Positions 53,397-62,496 are shown, counted from the stretch's first letter. The stretch: DNA of 64,000 bases from Chitinophagaceae bacterium UBA1946 (GCA_002336815.1 DDEU01000005.1:62405-126404), one strand, 5' to 3'. Notes: generated from the letters alone by a model not told the origin. Program-made: numbers and translations.

Positions 53397-54413
53397 TTAT
53401 TTTTTTGAAAATGCTTTTTGTATCAGTACTTCATTCATTTTTGTCACTCCTGTCTGGTTCAGGTGATGATAGTCTGCAAAATCAACTTTTTCATCAAAAC
53501 TGCTGCCTTCATTGAAATTATAGTACTCTGCTTTGGAAGAAAAGTAAGCATTGATTTCATTGCTGCACCTGAGCAATGCATAGTAAGCTGGTACTACCGG
53601 CGCCTGCACAAGTATCACCCGGATGTTTCGCTCTTTCATTTTACGCAGCGTATTCTCAAAAGCAGCCAGTTGGTAAGAGCGGGCATACCATTTACCATCT
53701 TTTGTTTGTACCACAGCAGCATCGGCCTGCATTTTACGTTCCACGGCCGGCGTAATTATTTCAAAGCCTGTATGAGCGCTGCTGTCTGCCAACTCCATAC
53801 TCTTTTCCATAAAGCCGCCCCTGATATATTTTGAATGGCTGATGATGTTGCCGCTGCTGGCGGTAATGCTCAGTTGTTCCTGTATTGGTTTTTCTTTACG
53901 GAACAGGCGGCTTACAAAACCATACAACAGTGTATTGTAAGTTTTAATGCTGTTGACGGTTGCGGCCATTGCAACATCACCTCCATTGATGCGGTCATTG
54001 GCAATGATATCTACCGCTGATTCCACGCCGTCACTTGCAAATGCGTAAGGATATATTTCATACACTACAACCGATGGAGACAGCCGGTCAAGATACCTGT
54101 TGATCAACAGGTCTGATTGCACCGGTGTTTGCATACTGCTGCCAAGATTGAAAGAAGTATACCCATGCTGGCCAAAAATCCTTGCATCAAAACCACAATA
54201 AGCATGGGATGAACCAACAAACAATACATCTACCTTACCGGTTTGATTCACCTCCTGCAGCCTTGTATAGGTAAAGCCAAAAGAGCCGCGGCGGTAATTG
54301 ATATTCTTTTTCATATCAGCCGGTAAATAACTGCCCCACAGCATTACGGCCGCCGTGTAAAAAACCACTGTGGTTGCCAGGAACAAAAAGCCGTTGATGA
54401 AAAATTTTTTCAT
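53397..54413 (-). CDS. SGNH-like membrane-anchored protein, copy 2
   Basis: A 338-residue protein with an N-terminal anchor (about 7-29) and a periplasmic SGNH domain: nucleophile in FVGSSHAYCGFD and a DYHHLNQTG block holding the Asp-x-x-His pair. It differs from the SGNH protein at 20512-21591 in nearly every stretch, although the MBOAT partners are almost the same, so acceptor choice probably rests here. It follows the MBOAT gene by 3 bases. Confidence 0.82.
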   Translation of the reverse strand: MKKFFINGFLFLATTVVFYTAAVMLWGSYLPADMKKNINYRRGSFGFTYTRLQEVNQTGKVDVLFVGSSHAYCGFDARIFGQHGYTSFNLGSSMQTPVQSDLLINRYLDRLSPSVVVYEIYPYAFASDGVESAVDIIANDRINGGDVAMAATVNSIKTYNTLLYGFVSRLFRKEKPIQEQLSITASSGNIISHSKYIRGGFMEKSMELADSSAHTGFEIITPAVERKMQADAAVVQTKDGKWYARSYQLAAFENTLRKMKERNIRVILVQAPVVPAYYALLRCSNEINAYFSSKAEYYNFNEGSSFDEKVDFADYHHLNQTGVTKMNEVLIQKAFSKK

Positions 54414-54416
54414 TGA

Positions 54417-55868
54417 TTAAAACTGGAAATAAATAAACGGGGTTTCACTGGTTGACATGTACATGCCCATCAGGAAAATAAGGAAGCTGTAAAAACTCCA
54501 GCGCAGCGGTCTTGGCCAATGCTCCCCGATATGCGACAAAGCATATTGCCTTTCTCTTCCCAGCCATTCTATCATAAAGAAAAATACACAAAGCCCCAGT
54601 GTGAGCATCGCCATTTTCTTTCCTTCAAAATCAGGATTGCTGAAGAGAGATGCGGAGAACAATCGTTTCAGGTAGCTTACCGCATGGTGCAGGCTTTCGG
54701 ACCTGAAAAATATCCATGCAATTACGGTAAGCCCAAAGGTAACCAGCATTCCTGCGGCCTCTTTTACCGTGGGAAACAGTTTGCCTGCTGCCACTGTCTC
54801 CAGGTTGTTACGGTTGCGGTTGAGTAACAGCACCGGTAAAAAATACAGTGCATTCAGGGCGCCCCATACAATAAACGTCCAGTTGGCACCATGCCAAAAA
54901 CCGCTTACTATAAAAATGATGAATGTATTGCGAACCTTCATCCAGGTATTGCCACGGCTGCCTCCCAACGGAACATACAGGTAATCCCTGAACCAGGTAG
55001 AAAGCGAAATATGCCACCGCCTCCAGAACTCAGCGATGTCCCTTGAAAAATAGGGAAAGGCAAAGTTGCGGAGCAGTTCAATACCAAATAATCTTGCCGT
55101 GCCCAGGGCGATATCAGAGTATCCTGAAAAATCGCCGTATATCTGGAAGGTAAAGAACAGCGCTCCCAATGCCAGTGTACTGCCCGAATAAGTACCCGAA
55201 TGATTAAAGATAAGATTCGCAAACTCTGCACAATTATCTGCGATCACTACTTTTTTAAACAGGCCCCACAATATCTGCCGCAGCCCATCGATCGCTTTTG
55301 CATAATCAAATGTTCGTTGTTGTTTTACCTGCGGCAATAGATGCGTTGCCCTTTCAATGGGGCCCGCTACCAGCAAAGGAAAAAAACTCACGAACACTGC
55401 ATAGTCAACAAAATTGCGCTCTGGCTTTATCCTGTTCTTATAAATATCAATTACATAACTGAGGCCATGAAAAGTGTAAAAAGAAATGCCGACCGGCAAT
55501 ATCACATTGATGGTCCATACATTTATTTTTAAACCTGTATGCGAAAGCAATTCGGCAAAGGAGGCGGCAAAAAAATTATAGTATTTGAATACCGCTAAAA
55601 AACCAACGTTTACGATCACGCTGAGCCAAAACCAAAATTTCTTGGCTCTTTCCCCTGCAGCATCCTGCATTTTAAGCCCGGTATAATAATCCAGCAGGGT
55701 GCTGAACATGAGCAGGAAGAGAAACCGGTAATCCCAGCAGGCGTAGAAAAAATAGCTGGCAGCAAGTAATAAAATGTTCTGCGCTTTTAAACTCTTATTG
55801 GTAACAAACCAATACAGGATAAAAACAACCGGTAAAAAAACAAGGAAACTAATAGAGTTGAATAACAT
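54417..55868 (-). CDS. MBOAT O-acyltransferase (AlgI-like), copy 2
   Basis: A 483-residue multi-pass acyltransferase, sister of the protein at 21594-23030. The core HISLSTWFRDYLYVPLGGS and SGFWHGANWTFIVWG (active His) are shared, as is almost the whole first ~370 residues; the C-terminal ~110 residues differ. It should feed acetyl groups to the SGNH partner encoded next. The location between pseB and pseC suggests O-acetylation of pseudaminic acid or of a neighbouring sugar after export. Confidence 0.95.
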   Translation of the reverse strand: MLFNSISFLVFLPVVFILYWFVTNKSLKAQNILLLAASYFFYACWDYRFLFLLMFSTLLDYYTGLKMQDAAGERAKKFWFWLSVIVNVGFLAVFKYYNFFAASFAELLSHTGLKINVWTINVILPVGISFYTFHGLSYVIDIYKNRIKPERNFVDYAVFVSFFPLLVAGPIERATHLLPQVKQQRTFDYAKAIDGLRQILWGLFKKVVIADNCAEFANLIFNHSGTYSGSTLALGALFFTFQIYGDFSGYSDIALGTARLFGIELLRNFAFPYFSRDIAEFWRRWHISLSTWFRDYLYVPLGGSRGNTWMKVRNTFIIFIVSGFWHGANWTFIVWGALNALYFLPVLLLNRNRNNLETVAAGKLFPTVKEAAGMLVTFGLTVIAWIFFRSESLHHAVSYLKRLFSASLFSNPDFEGKKMAMLTLGLCVFFFMIEWLGRERQYALSHIGEHWPRPLRWSFYSFLIFLMGMYMSTSETPFIYFQF

Positions 55869-55907
55869 GCCTGTTGAGGAACTGCCAGATTTGATTACTG
55901 TTATTTA

Positions 55908-56918
55908 TTACACCGAAAATTCGGGGTCAACATGTTCTTTGATAAGGCTCCTTAAACCCTCAACCGTTTCCCACTCCGTATTTTCGCCAGAGTTGTAGCG
56001 GAAACCATAAGGCACTTTCTTGCCATTGAATTTTGTCAAAAATTCTTCGAGCTTCCAGCGGTGTGAGGAAGGAAGTATCGTATAATATTTACCAAGGTCG
56101 TAGGTGTAATAAGAATCCGAATCGGTGATCATTTCTTCATGGATCTTTTCGCCGGGCCTGATGCCGGTGATCTTTTGCTCACAACCGGGACCTATCGCTT
56201 CCGCAACATCTGTTATTTTGTAAGAAGGGATCTTGGGAACAAATATTTCTCCACCCCAGGCATGTTCCAGCGCATGCATCACCATATCAACACCTCCCTG
56301 CAGCGATATATTAAACCTCGTCATGGTTGGATCGGTGATTGGCAATACCCCTGTTTTTTTCATCTTCATAAAAAATGGTATCACAGAGCCATTGCTGCCC
56401 ATTACATTGCCATAGCGCACTACGCTGAAAATAATATCATTCCATCCCCGGATATTATTGGCTGCTACAAACAATTTATCTGAAGCCAGTTTGGTAGCGC
56501 CGTACAGGTTCACAGGAGCTGCTGCCTTATCGGTTGATAACGCCACCACCCGCTGCACCGAAGTTTCAAGACTGGCATTGATCACATTTTCGGCTCCGTT
56601 GATATTTGTTTTAACACATTCACTTGGATTGTATTCCGCAATGGGCACATGTTTCATTGCTGCGGCATGAATAACATAATCGATACTTTTCATCGCTCTT
56701 TTTAAGCGGTCGTAATCTCTCACATCGCCAATAAAAAAACGTATCTGCGGATATTTATCAGCAGTATATTCCTGCGCCATGTGGTATTGCTTCTGCTCAT
56801 CCCGGCTAAAGATCACCAGCCTGTTGATACCAGGATAGTTTTTAAAAATATGTTTGGTAAGCGCATTTCCCAGGGAGCCTGTTCCCCCGGTGATAAGGAT
56901 GCTTTTTCCGTTTAGCAT
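55908..56918 (-). CDS. pseB: UDP-GlcNAc 4,6-dehydratase (inverting) PseB
   Basis: PseB starts pseudaminic acid synthesis by dehydrating UDP-GlcNAc with C5 inversion. The 336-residue soluble SDR has ITGGTGSLGNAL (9-20), FSRDEQKQ, AAMKHVP, STDKAAAPVNLYGATK with Thr129/Asp130/Lys131 and Tyr139/Lys143, and RYGNVMGSNGSVIPFF. It has no membrane domain, unlike the PglF-like enzyme at the other end of the locus. A 91-base gap precedes it. Confidence 0.95.
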   Translation of the reverse strand: MLNGKSILITGGTGSLGNALTKHIFKNYPGINRLVIFSRDEQKQYHMAQEYTADKYPQIRFFIGDVRDYDRLKRAMKSIDYVIHAAAMKHVPIAEYNPSECVKTNINGAENVINASLETSVQRVVALSTDKAAAPVNLYGATKLASDKLFVAANNIRGWNDIIFSVVRYGNVMGSNGSVIPFFMKMKKTGVLPITDPTMTRFNISLQGGVDMVMHALEHAWGGEIFVPKIPSYKITDVAEAIGPGCEQKITGIRPGEKIHEEMITDSDSYYTYDLGKYYTILPSSHRWKLEEFLTKFNGKKVPYGFRYNSGENTEWETVEGLRSLIKEHVDPEFSV

Positions 56919-57009
56919 TGTTAGTATTTTAGAAAATGAGTGGTTTTAAAAAGAGTTGAATGAGTATAAAACTGTTTGTATTGACGGCGCTTATTAAAGC
57001 AGTTGCCGG

Positions 57010-58803
57010 TTATAATTCCTGCAGTGTTACCATTCGTTTAAACATAGGCGTGTTCTCTGTTAACTGCTGGTAAGTTCCTTCCTGCTCTATGTTTCCGTTA
57101 TTGAGCAGGATGATCCTGTCGGCATTCTTAATGGTAGAAAGGCGGTGCGCCACAATTAAAATGGTGTATTGCCCTTTGAGTGCATCAATATTATCCTTGA
57201 TGGCTTTTTCTGTTTCAGAATCGAGTGCGGAAGTGGCTTCATCCATAATAAGGATGTCAATATCCTTGAACAATTCCCTGGCAATGGAAATGCGCTGCTT
57301 TTGTCCACCGCTCAGGTTAATACCATTGTTGCCAAGCATGGTATTTTCTTTTTCGGAAAGGGTATTGATAAAATCGTGAATGGCAGCCTTGGCTGTGGCC
57401 ATCTTATAGCGTTCTTTATTCTGTGCAGTAGGTTCGGCCCAAAAAGTTACATTGTTAAAAATGGTATCATTAAAGATCACGGGATCCTGGGTAATATAGC
57501 CCACCCGTTTTTGAAAAGATGCTGCATTGAGTTGCAGGCGATCCACATTGTCTACCAGCATGGTTCCTTCGTCTGGTGGGATAAGACAGGCCAGGATATT
57601 TACCAGGGAGGTTTTACCGCTACCGCTTTCACCAGCAAATGCAATGGTCTCATTTTTTTTGATGGCCAGATTGATGTTTTTCAACACTGTCTTGTCACCA
57701 TATTTTAAAGAAACATTTTTTAATACAAAGGAAGAATTAAACCCTTTTGATACAAGACCACCATCGGTTTCCCGGTTAGCATCCAGCTCCTGTTGAAAGG
57801 TTTGCATGTTTTCGATGGAGCCTGCCGCTGCTAAAAAATAATTCCAGGCGGTTTGCATTTGCAGCAAGGCAGTAAGTGCCCTGTAAAAAAACAAAAAGCT
57901 AATGAGTATCGGCCCCAGTGGTTCATTCCATACCTGTGTTTGCACCAGTATTACGCCTGCTACTACAAATATCAGCAGCGGCTCCCTGGCACCTGAAACG
58001 ATCGCCGTGAGTTTACCAATGCGGCGGTTGCCCTGTTCCAGCCTCAGTAAATTGCGGGTAAGCCGTTCACCAAAAAAATGCAACAGGCCGGTTGCTTTGA
58101 GGTATTTATAATTCCCTGCATGCTGTATGATCAATCCCTGGAACTGGTGTGCATCCTCAGTAAGTGTTCTTGAGGCATCCTTGGTATTGTTGTTTAATTT
58201 TTTGTAAACGAAGTTGGTAAGCGCTCCGCCAATACCTACGAGTATTGCAAAACGGGCATCCACAAAAAAAGCGATGCCCATGTACACCATCACAAGGATG
58301 ATTTGCTGAAAAGCGGTGAAATAAGACAGAAATGCCCGGGAGGTTTTTTCCACTTCACCACTCATGGTGTTTTGGATACGCCCGGTATCTGCAGTGATGA
58401 AAGATTTAAATGAAATGCTGTTGAGCGAACCGAGCATCCTTAACCGCACTTGCCTGATAAAATATTGCTGGGAGTTTACCAGGTAACTGTCCGTGAAATA
58501 CCGGGCAATGCCTTTGAGCGAAAAAAAGACGCATAAAAAAACCAGCACGGATACCAGCGTTAGCTGGATGCCCATTGCCTGCATACCATCAAAAATAAAA
58601 CGGAGCCGGCCCAGTTTTTCAGGTGTAACATTGTTGCCGTTCACCATCTGCAGCATGGGCAAAAACATCGAAAGCCCGAGGCCATCCAGTACACCCATCA
58701 GTATATTCAGCGCCACTACTACAAACACCCTGTACCTGAGATACCGGTAGAAGTACGCAAAATTCTCAAAATACTTATGTAAAAGCCTTTTAATTGCTGC
58801 CAC
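57010..58803 (-). CDS. ABC flippase, fused permease and ATPase (PglK/MsbA-like)
   Basis: A 597-residue half-transporter: six membrane helices (about 20-325) then an ATPase domain with Walker A GESGSGKTS, Q-loop in YITQDPVIF, signature LSGGQKQR, Walker B DILIMDEATSALD and H-loop AHRLSTI. In glycan loci without a Wzx protein, such ABC proteins (PglK) flip lipid-linked saccharides across the inner membrane. No Wzx (MATE-type) gene occurs in the window, so this is the best flippase candidate. Confidence 0.92.
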   Translation of the reverse strand: MAAIKRLLHKYFENFAYFYRYLRYRVFVVVALNILMGVLDGLGLSMFLPMLQMVNGNNVTPEKLGRLRFIFDGMQAMGIQLTLVSVLVFLCVFFSLKGIARYFTDSYLVNSQQYFIRQVRLRMLGSLNSISFKSFITADTGRIQNTMSGEVEKTSRAFLSYFTAFQQIILVMVYMGIAFFVDARFAILVGIGGALTNFVYKKLNNNTKDASRTLTEDAHQFQGLIIQHAGNYKYLKATGLLHFFGERLTRNLLRLEQGNRRIGKLTAIVSGAREPLLIFVVAGVILVQTQVWNEPLGPILISFLFFYRALTALLQMQTAWNYFLAAAGSIENMQTFQQELDANRETDGGLVSKGFNSSFVLKNVSLKYGDKTVLKNINLAIKKNETIAFAGESGSGKTSLVNILACLIPPDEGTMLVDNVDRLQLNAASFQKRVGYITQDPVIFNDTIFNNVTFWAEPTAQNKERYKMATAKAAIHDFINTLSEKENTMLGNNGINLSGGQKQRISIARELFKDIDILIMDEATSALDSETEKAIKDNIDALKGQYTILIVAHRLSTIKNADRIILLNNGNIEQEGTYQQLTENTPMFKRMVTLQEL

Positions 58804-58836
58804 CTTGCTGTTCTTTTAAAAAAGAAACTACTGCCA

Positions 58837-61266
58837 TTACCCGTTTCCGATCAGTGTTTTAAAGAATCCTTTTATCCTTTTAAATATTCCCGGGCTCTTC
58901 TTTTTTTCCTCAACGGTGTAGCCGTAACCGTAGCCGTAACTATAGCCGTAACCATAGCCATAACCATAGCCGTAACCTTTACCATAGCTGTATCCCATGA
59001 TGCGCTTGTTTACAATACCGTTGAAAACAAGATTGATATTGGGCAGCCCTTTTTTCTGGTAGATATCATTGATGAGGTTCAGGAAAACATAGTTGGTGTA
59101 ATTGTGCCGCACAATATAAATGGTGGCATCAGCGATGTTGGCAAGAATTTTTGCATCGGTAACAGCAGCAACAGGTGGTGAGTCAATCACGATGTAATCA
59201 AAATTCTGTTTTAAATAAGCCATCAGTTCCTGCAGCCTTGGACCACTCAGTAATTCCGCCGGGTTAGGTGGGATAGGACCTGATGGTATCACAAAAAGAT
59301 TTTCAATGGTTGCATGTGGCTTAACTACTTCTTCTTCGGTTGATTTGCCGATGAGGTAATTGCTCAAACCAGGATCCCTTGTAATGCCAAGCGGCTTACT
59401 GATCTTTGGTTTTCTGAGATCAAATTCAAGCAATACTACCCTGTCGCCTGTAAGACTCAAACTGATAGCAGCATTGATGGCCACAAAGCTTTTTCCTTCC
59501 TTGGGAATGGAAGAGGTACAAAGGATCACCTTACAGCGGTCTTTTGATGCAGCCGTGATATAATTGATGTTTGTTCTCAGTTCCCTGAACTGTTCAGCGA
59601 TCAGTGTCCTTTTACCGGCCCCCACTACGATCGGTGATTCGGGACTATGCGGATGGAAGATCAACTCTGATATAACGGGAATGGGTAAGGCATTTTCTAC
59701 CTGCGCCCTGAATAAGATCCTTTTACTGGAAAACTCCTTGATGTAGATGTATACGATCACGAGCAGCAAAGCGATCAGCACCGAGATCGTATATATTTTT
59801 TTAGGTTCCGGCGATACAATGCCGCCGGTTTCCGGTTTTTCGATCAACCGGTAGTTGGGTACAATAGAAGCTGCAGCAATGGCAGACTCTTCTCTTTTTT
59901 GTAACAGGAAAGTATAGATGGCATTCTTGATGGCCTGCTGGCGGGTAATATCCAGTAATTCCCTTGTTTTAGAAGGGATCTTGTTCAGCGATCCGGTCAT
60001 TGAACCATACTCAGTAAGCAACTGGGTCCTGGCAGCAGTCAAATTGATGCGCAGGTTTTCAATACTCTTGATGATACTGGGCTTCAACTTTTTTATCTGG
60101 TCTTCAAACACCGGTATCTGTGGATTTTTTTCTCCCGATGTTTGTTTGGTTCTTTCAAGTTCTGATTCCGTCTGGTACAATTGTGTGAGTAAAGCATTCA
60201 GCACCGGATCTGTAGAACCAAGCGTAGCCGGAATGGCGCTGTTGGAATTGTTACGTTGGGTAACATACTTTTCTATTTCGCTCAGCACATCCAGCTGCAC
60301 GGCCAGTTCGCCCTGTTTGCGGAGATTTTCTTTTGACTGTGCCAGGTAAATTTCACCCTCTCTTCCCAGATCGATCACCCCTTGTGAGGTTTGAAATGAT
60401 TCGAGGTTTTTCTCAACGCCGTTCAATTCATCCGACACCAACCTCAGTCTTCCATCAAGAAATATTCTTGCATTATCGTAGATACGGCTTTTATAATCTA
60501 CCATGGAATTGCCGTAAATATTGATGAGGTTTTCCAGAATAGAAACAGCCCTTGCAGGCACCGGGTCATAATACACCAGGTCAAGTATAGACGACTGCTT
60601 TGAAATGGGCGTTACACTCAGCGATGATTTTAACCTGCCTACTGCCGCAGCAATAGGAGTAACGGTGATCTGTAATTTTTTTAATACCGGGAAACCGGTG
60701 AAATTCTTATTCATGATCCACCTGATATTGCCCACCCTGCTTTGGGCGAAAGTATCCAGCGGATACAGCATGCCATCAAATTTCACCTGGTTACCGACCA
60801 GCTCGGCTTCGCCTGAAAAGCTCGATTTAACAGAATCAGGATATTGAAGTTCCATGGTAAATGGAAGATTCACATCGTAGAACTGGGATGATTTTACAAG
60901 CCCCTGCTGTACATAAGTTATGTTCAGTTGAAGTTTGGTTGCCAGTTTAGTGAGGAGGTCTCTTGAGCTCAGTACCTGCATTTCCTTTTCTGTTTCTGAG
61001 GAAAGATTCCTGGTATCCAGTTTAATGATCTCCTGCAGGTTGGCGCTTTTTTGCTGCGTTTCATCATTTACCACCAGCCTTGATTTTGCAACATAGATAG
61101 GCACTTGGTAACGAAGGTAGATACGGGCGCCTACTACGCCCAGTGCTACCGACAATATGATCAAAGGCCAAAAGGGTAATACCCGGTAGAGTAACCGCTG
61201 TATCTGTTCTCCCTGGTCTACTACCTGCTCTTGTGCATTAAATTCCGGTTGTGAATTGTTTGACAT
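58837..61266 (-). CDS. Wzc-like polysaccharide copolymerase with BY-kinase domain
   Basis: An 809-residue inner-membrane chain-length regulator fused to a tyrosine autokinase. Membrane segments at about 33-52 and 486-508 flank a periplasmic coiled-coil region. The cytoplasmic kinase has Walker A in SSIPKEGKS (585-593), a Walker A' LLEFDLRKP in which the first Asp is Glu, and Walker B YIVIDSPP (Asp695). The tail holds 12 tyrosines within 26 residues (about 759-784) as Gly-Tyr repeats, the expected autophosphorylation cluster. It works with the Wza-type protein encoded just upstream. Confidence 0.95.
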   Translation of the reverse strand: MSNNSQPEFNAQEQVVDQGEQIQRLLYRVLPFWPLIILSVALGVVGARIYLRYQVPIYVAKSRLVVNDETQQKSANLQEIIKLDTRNLSSETEKEMQVLSSRDLLTKLATKLQLNITYVQQGLVKSSQFYDVNLPFTMELQYPDSVKSSFSGEAELVGNQVKFDGMLYPLDTFAQSRVGNIRWIMNKNFTGFPVLKKLQITVTPIAAAVGRLKSSLSVTPISKQSSILDLVYYDPVPARAVSILENLINIYGNSMVDYKSRIYDNARIFLDGRLRLVSDELNGVEKNLESFQTSQGVIDLGREGEIYLAQSKENLRKQGELAVQLDVLSEIEKYVTQRNNSNSAIPATLGSTDPVLNALLTQLYQTESELERTKQTSGEKNPQIPVFEDQIKKLKPSIIKSIENLRINLTAARTQLLTEYGSMTGSLNKIPSKTRELLDITRQQAIKNAIYTFLLQKREESAIAAASIVPNYRLIEKPETGGIVSPEPKKIYTISVLIALLLVIVYIYIKEFSSKRILFRAQVENALPIPVISELIFHPHSPESPIVVGAGKRTLIAEQFRELRTNINYITAASKDRCKVILCTSSIPKEGKSFVAINAAISLSLTGDRVVLLEFDLRKPKISKPLGITRDPGLSNYLIGKSTEEEVVKPHATIENLFVIPSGPIPPNPAELLSGPRLQELMAYLKQNFDYIVIDSPPVAAVTDAKILANIADATIYIVRHNYTNYVFLNLINDIYQKKGLPNINLVFNGIVNKRIMGYSYGKGYGYGYGYGYGYSYGYGYGYTVEEKKKSPGIFKRIKGFFKTLIGNG
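58918..58992 (-). repeat. Gly-Tyr codon repeat in the kinase tail
   Basis: 75 bases of short tandem repeat, alternating GGC/GGT and TAC/TAT codons, encode the GY tract of the Wzc-like kinase. Synonymous codons are mixed, so the array is imperfect at DNA level, but it could still change length by slippage or unequal exchange. Confidence 0.8.
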
Positions 61267-61280
61267 TCAGTATTGATTAA

Positions 61281-62084
61281 TTATTTGCCCTTAATATTGA
61301 TAAAAGTGAGTATCATGGTTAACCCGACTGCCACCAGGCTGAGGTACTGCGGCAACCCTGTTCTGGCAATAAATTTTGCTTTAACAGGCTCTACATAAAC
61401 CACATCGTTGGTTTTAAGATAAAAATAGGGTGAGTTAAAAATGTCTTTTGAAAGCAGGTTCAGTCTTGCTACTTTTCGTTCACCATTCTCTTCCCGTATC
61501 ACAGTAACATTGTCTCTTCTTCCCAGTTCAGTAAGATCGCCCGCCATACTGATGGCTTCAAGAATGGTGGTTCGTTCTGTGGTCATGTTGTATTTGCCAC
61601 TTCTCGTAACTTCACCCAGTACTGAGTAAGTGTAGTTTAAAAAACGCACGTTTACCACCGGGTCCTTGGTGTATTCCTTAAAGAAGTCGGTGAGTTTGTT
61701 TTCAAGCTGCAGCCTTGTTAATCCTTCGGCCTGTACCTTCCCCATGAAAGGAATTTTAATTTTTCCATCCGCTTCTACAAGGTATCCAAGGATAGCGCTG
61801 GTAGCAGCTCCGCCAATACTGCTGCTGCCGGTAGCGCCAATGCCATTGCCGGAATTAAGCACCTGCAGATCGGCAAGATTACTTCCGCCTACGCTGATCC
61901 ACAACTGGTCGTTCTTTTGGATGGTGTTTTCGAAATTCGCTTTGGCTGTTTTTATAGAGTTGGCAGTACTGTCCTGGTAATCGTTAAAGTAGATCACTTT
62001 TTTAGTGGAGGTACAGGATACAGCAAAGAAAGCCAGCAGTACTGTTATTGCAATTACGGAACGTTGTAGCGAAATGTGATGCAT
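61281..62084 (-). CDS. Polysaccharide export lipoprotein (Wza-like, SLBB)
   Basis: A 267-residue outer-membrane export protein. A lipoprotein signal ends in FFAVSC with the lipidated Cys at about residue 24. NDQLWISVGG opens the polysaccharide-export domain; PVVNVRFLNYTYSVLGEVTRSGKY is the SLBB-like part. A C-terminal membrane segment (about 245-262) ends the protein, as in Bacteroidota members. It is the first gene of the locus and probably of its main transcript. Confidence 0.92.
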   Translation of the reverse strand: MHHISLQRSVIAITVLLAFFAVSCTSTKKVIYFNDYQDSTANSIKTAKANFENTIQKNDQLWISVGGSNLADLQVLNSGNGIGATGSSSIGGAATSAILGYLVEADGKIKIPFMGKVQAEGLTRLQLENKLTDFFKEYTKDPVVNVRFLNYTYSVLGEVTRSGKYNMTTERTTILEAISMAGDLTELGRRDNVTVIREENGERKVARLNLLSKDIFNSPYFYLKTNDVVYVEPVKAKFIARTGLPQYLSLVAVGLTMILTFINIKGK

Positions 62085-62127
62085 GATGATATAACTGTTT
62101 AGCTATTTTTAAGATGATAGCAGTGTA

Positions 62128-62265
62128 TCAAGATATTAAAAAACGCAATATAAACGGAATAGAACGATTGTAATTTTCACAACTGATTACGGCTTCGCCG
62201 GCCTCAGTCACATTCATAAAACGATGAGAGGCTATATAGAAACCAGGCAAATATTTAAGATACAT
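62128..62265 (-). CDS. Possible 45-residue leader peptide
   Basis: An ATG at 62265 opens 45 codons (starting MYLKYLPGFYIASHRF) inside the leader of the polysaccharide operon, ending 43 bases before the Wza-type start. The frame is open further upstream without a better start. It has no recognised family and may be chance; position downstream of a strong promoter is the only support. Confidence 0.2.
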   Translation of the reverse strand: MYLKYLPGFYIASHRFMNVTEAGEAVISCENYNRSIPFILRFLIS

Positions 62266-62366
62266 ATTGTTTGTAAGGGGTAAGAAAAAAATCACCTGTT
62301 TATGGAACGCAATTGAAACAACGGAAATGCCATTGCCAATCGTTGCAAACCGAATAATTTTTGGCG

Positions 62367-62396
62367 CAAAAGTACCCCTTTTTTTGCAGGAAACAA
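62367..62396 (-). promoter_or_regulatory. Promoter for the polysaccharide locus
   Basis: On the minus strand TTG (62394-62396) is followed by exactly 19 bases and TACTTTTG (62367-62374), a full match to the Bacteroidota consensus. It is the best promoter in the window. Predicted start of the transcript is near 62360, giving a leader of about 275 nt before the Wza-type gene. Confidence 0.6.
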
Positions 62397-62470
62397 CCAA
62401 CAGAAACCCATTAGAAGCGGTTTTTTAAGCGCACAAAAGGCATTATAAAACAACAATAATTATATAAACC

Positions 62471-62496
62471 AAAAAAGGCGAAACCTGAGTTCCGCC
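62471..62496 (-). terminator. Rho-independent terminator after tsf
   Basis: On the minus strand GGCGGAAC (62489-62496), a TCAG loop and GTTTCGCC (62477-62484) form an 8-base stem with one G-U pair, followed by six T residues (62471-62476). It lies 23 bases after the tsf stop and should separate the rpsB-tsf transcript from the polysaccharide locus. Confidence 0.85.

Noticed and set aside
58918..58992. CRISPR-like short repeat array
   Set aside because: It is an in-frame Gly-Tyr codon repeat with no spacers and no cas genes.
62266..62400. A 90-residue gene covering the whole leader
   Set aside because: Its first part lies across the promoter at 62367-62396 and could not be on that transcript; only the shorter 45-codon frame is kept as a possibility.
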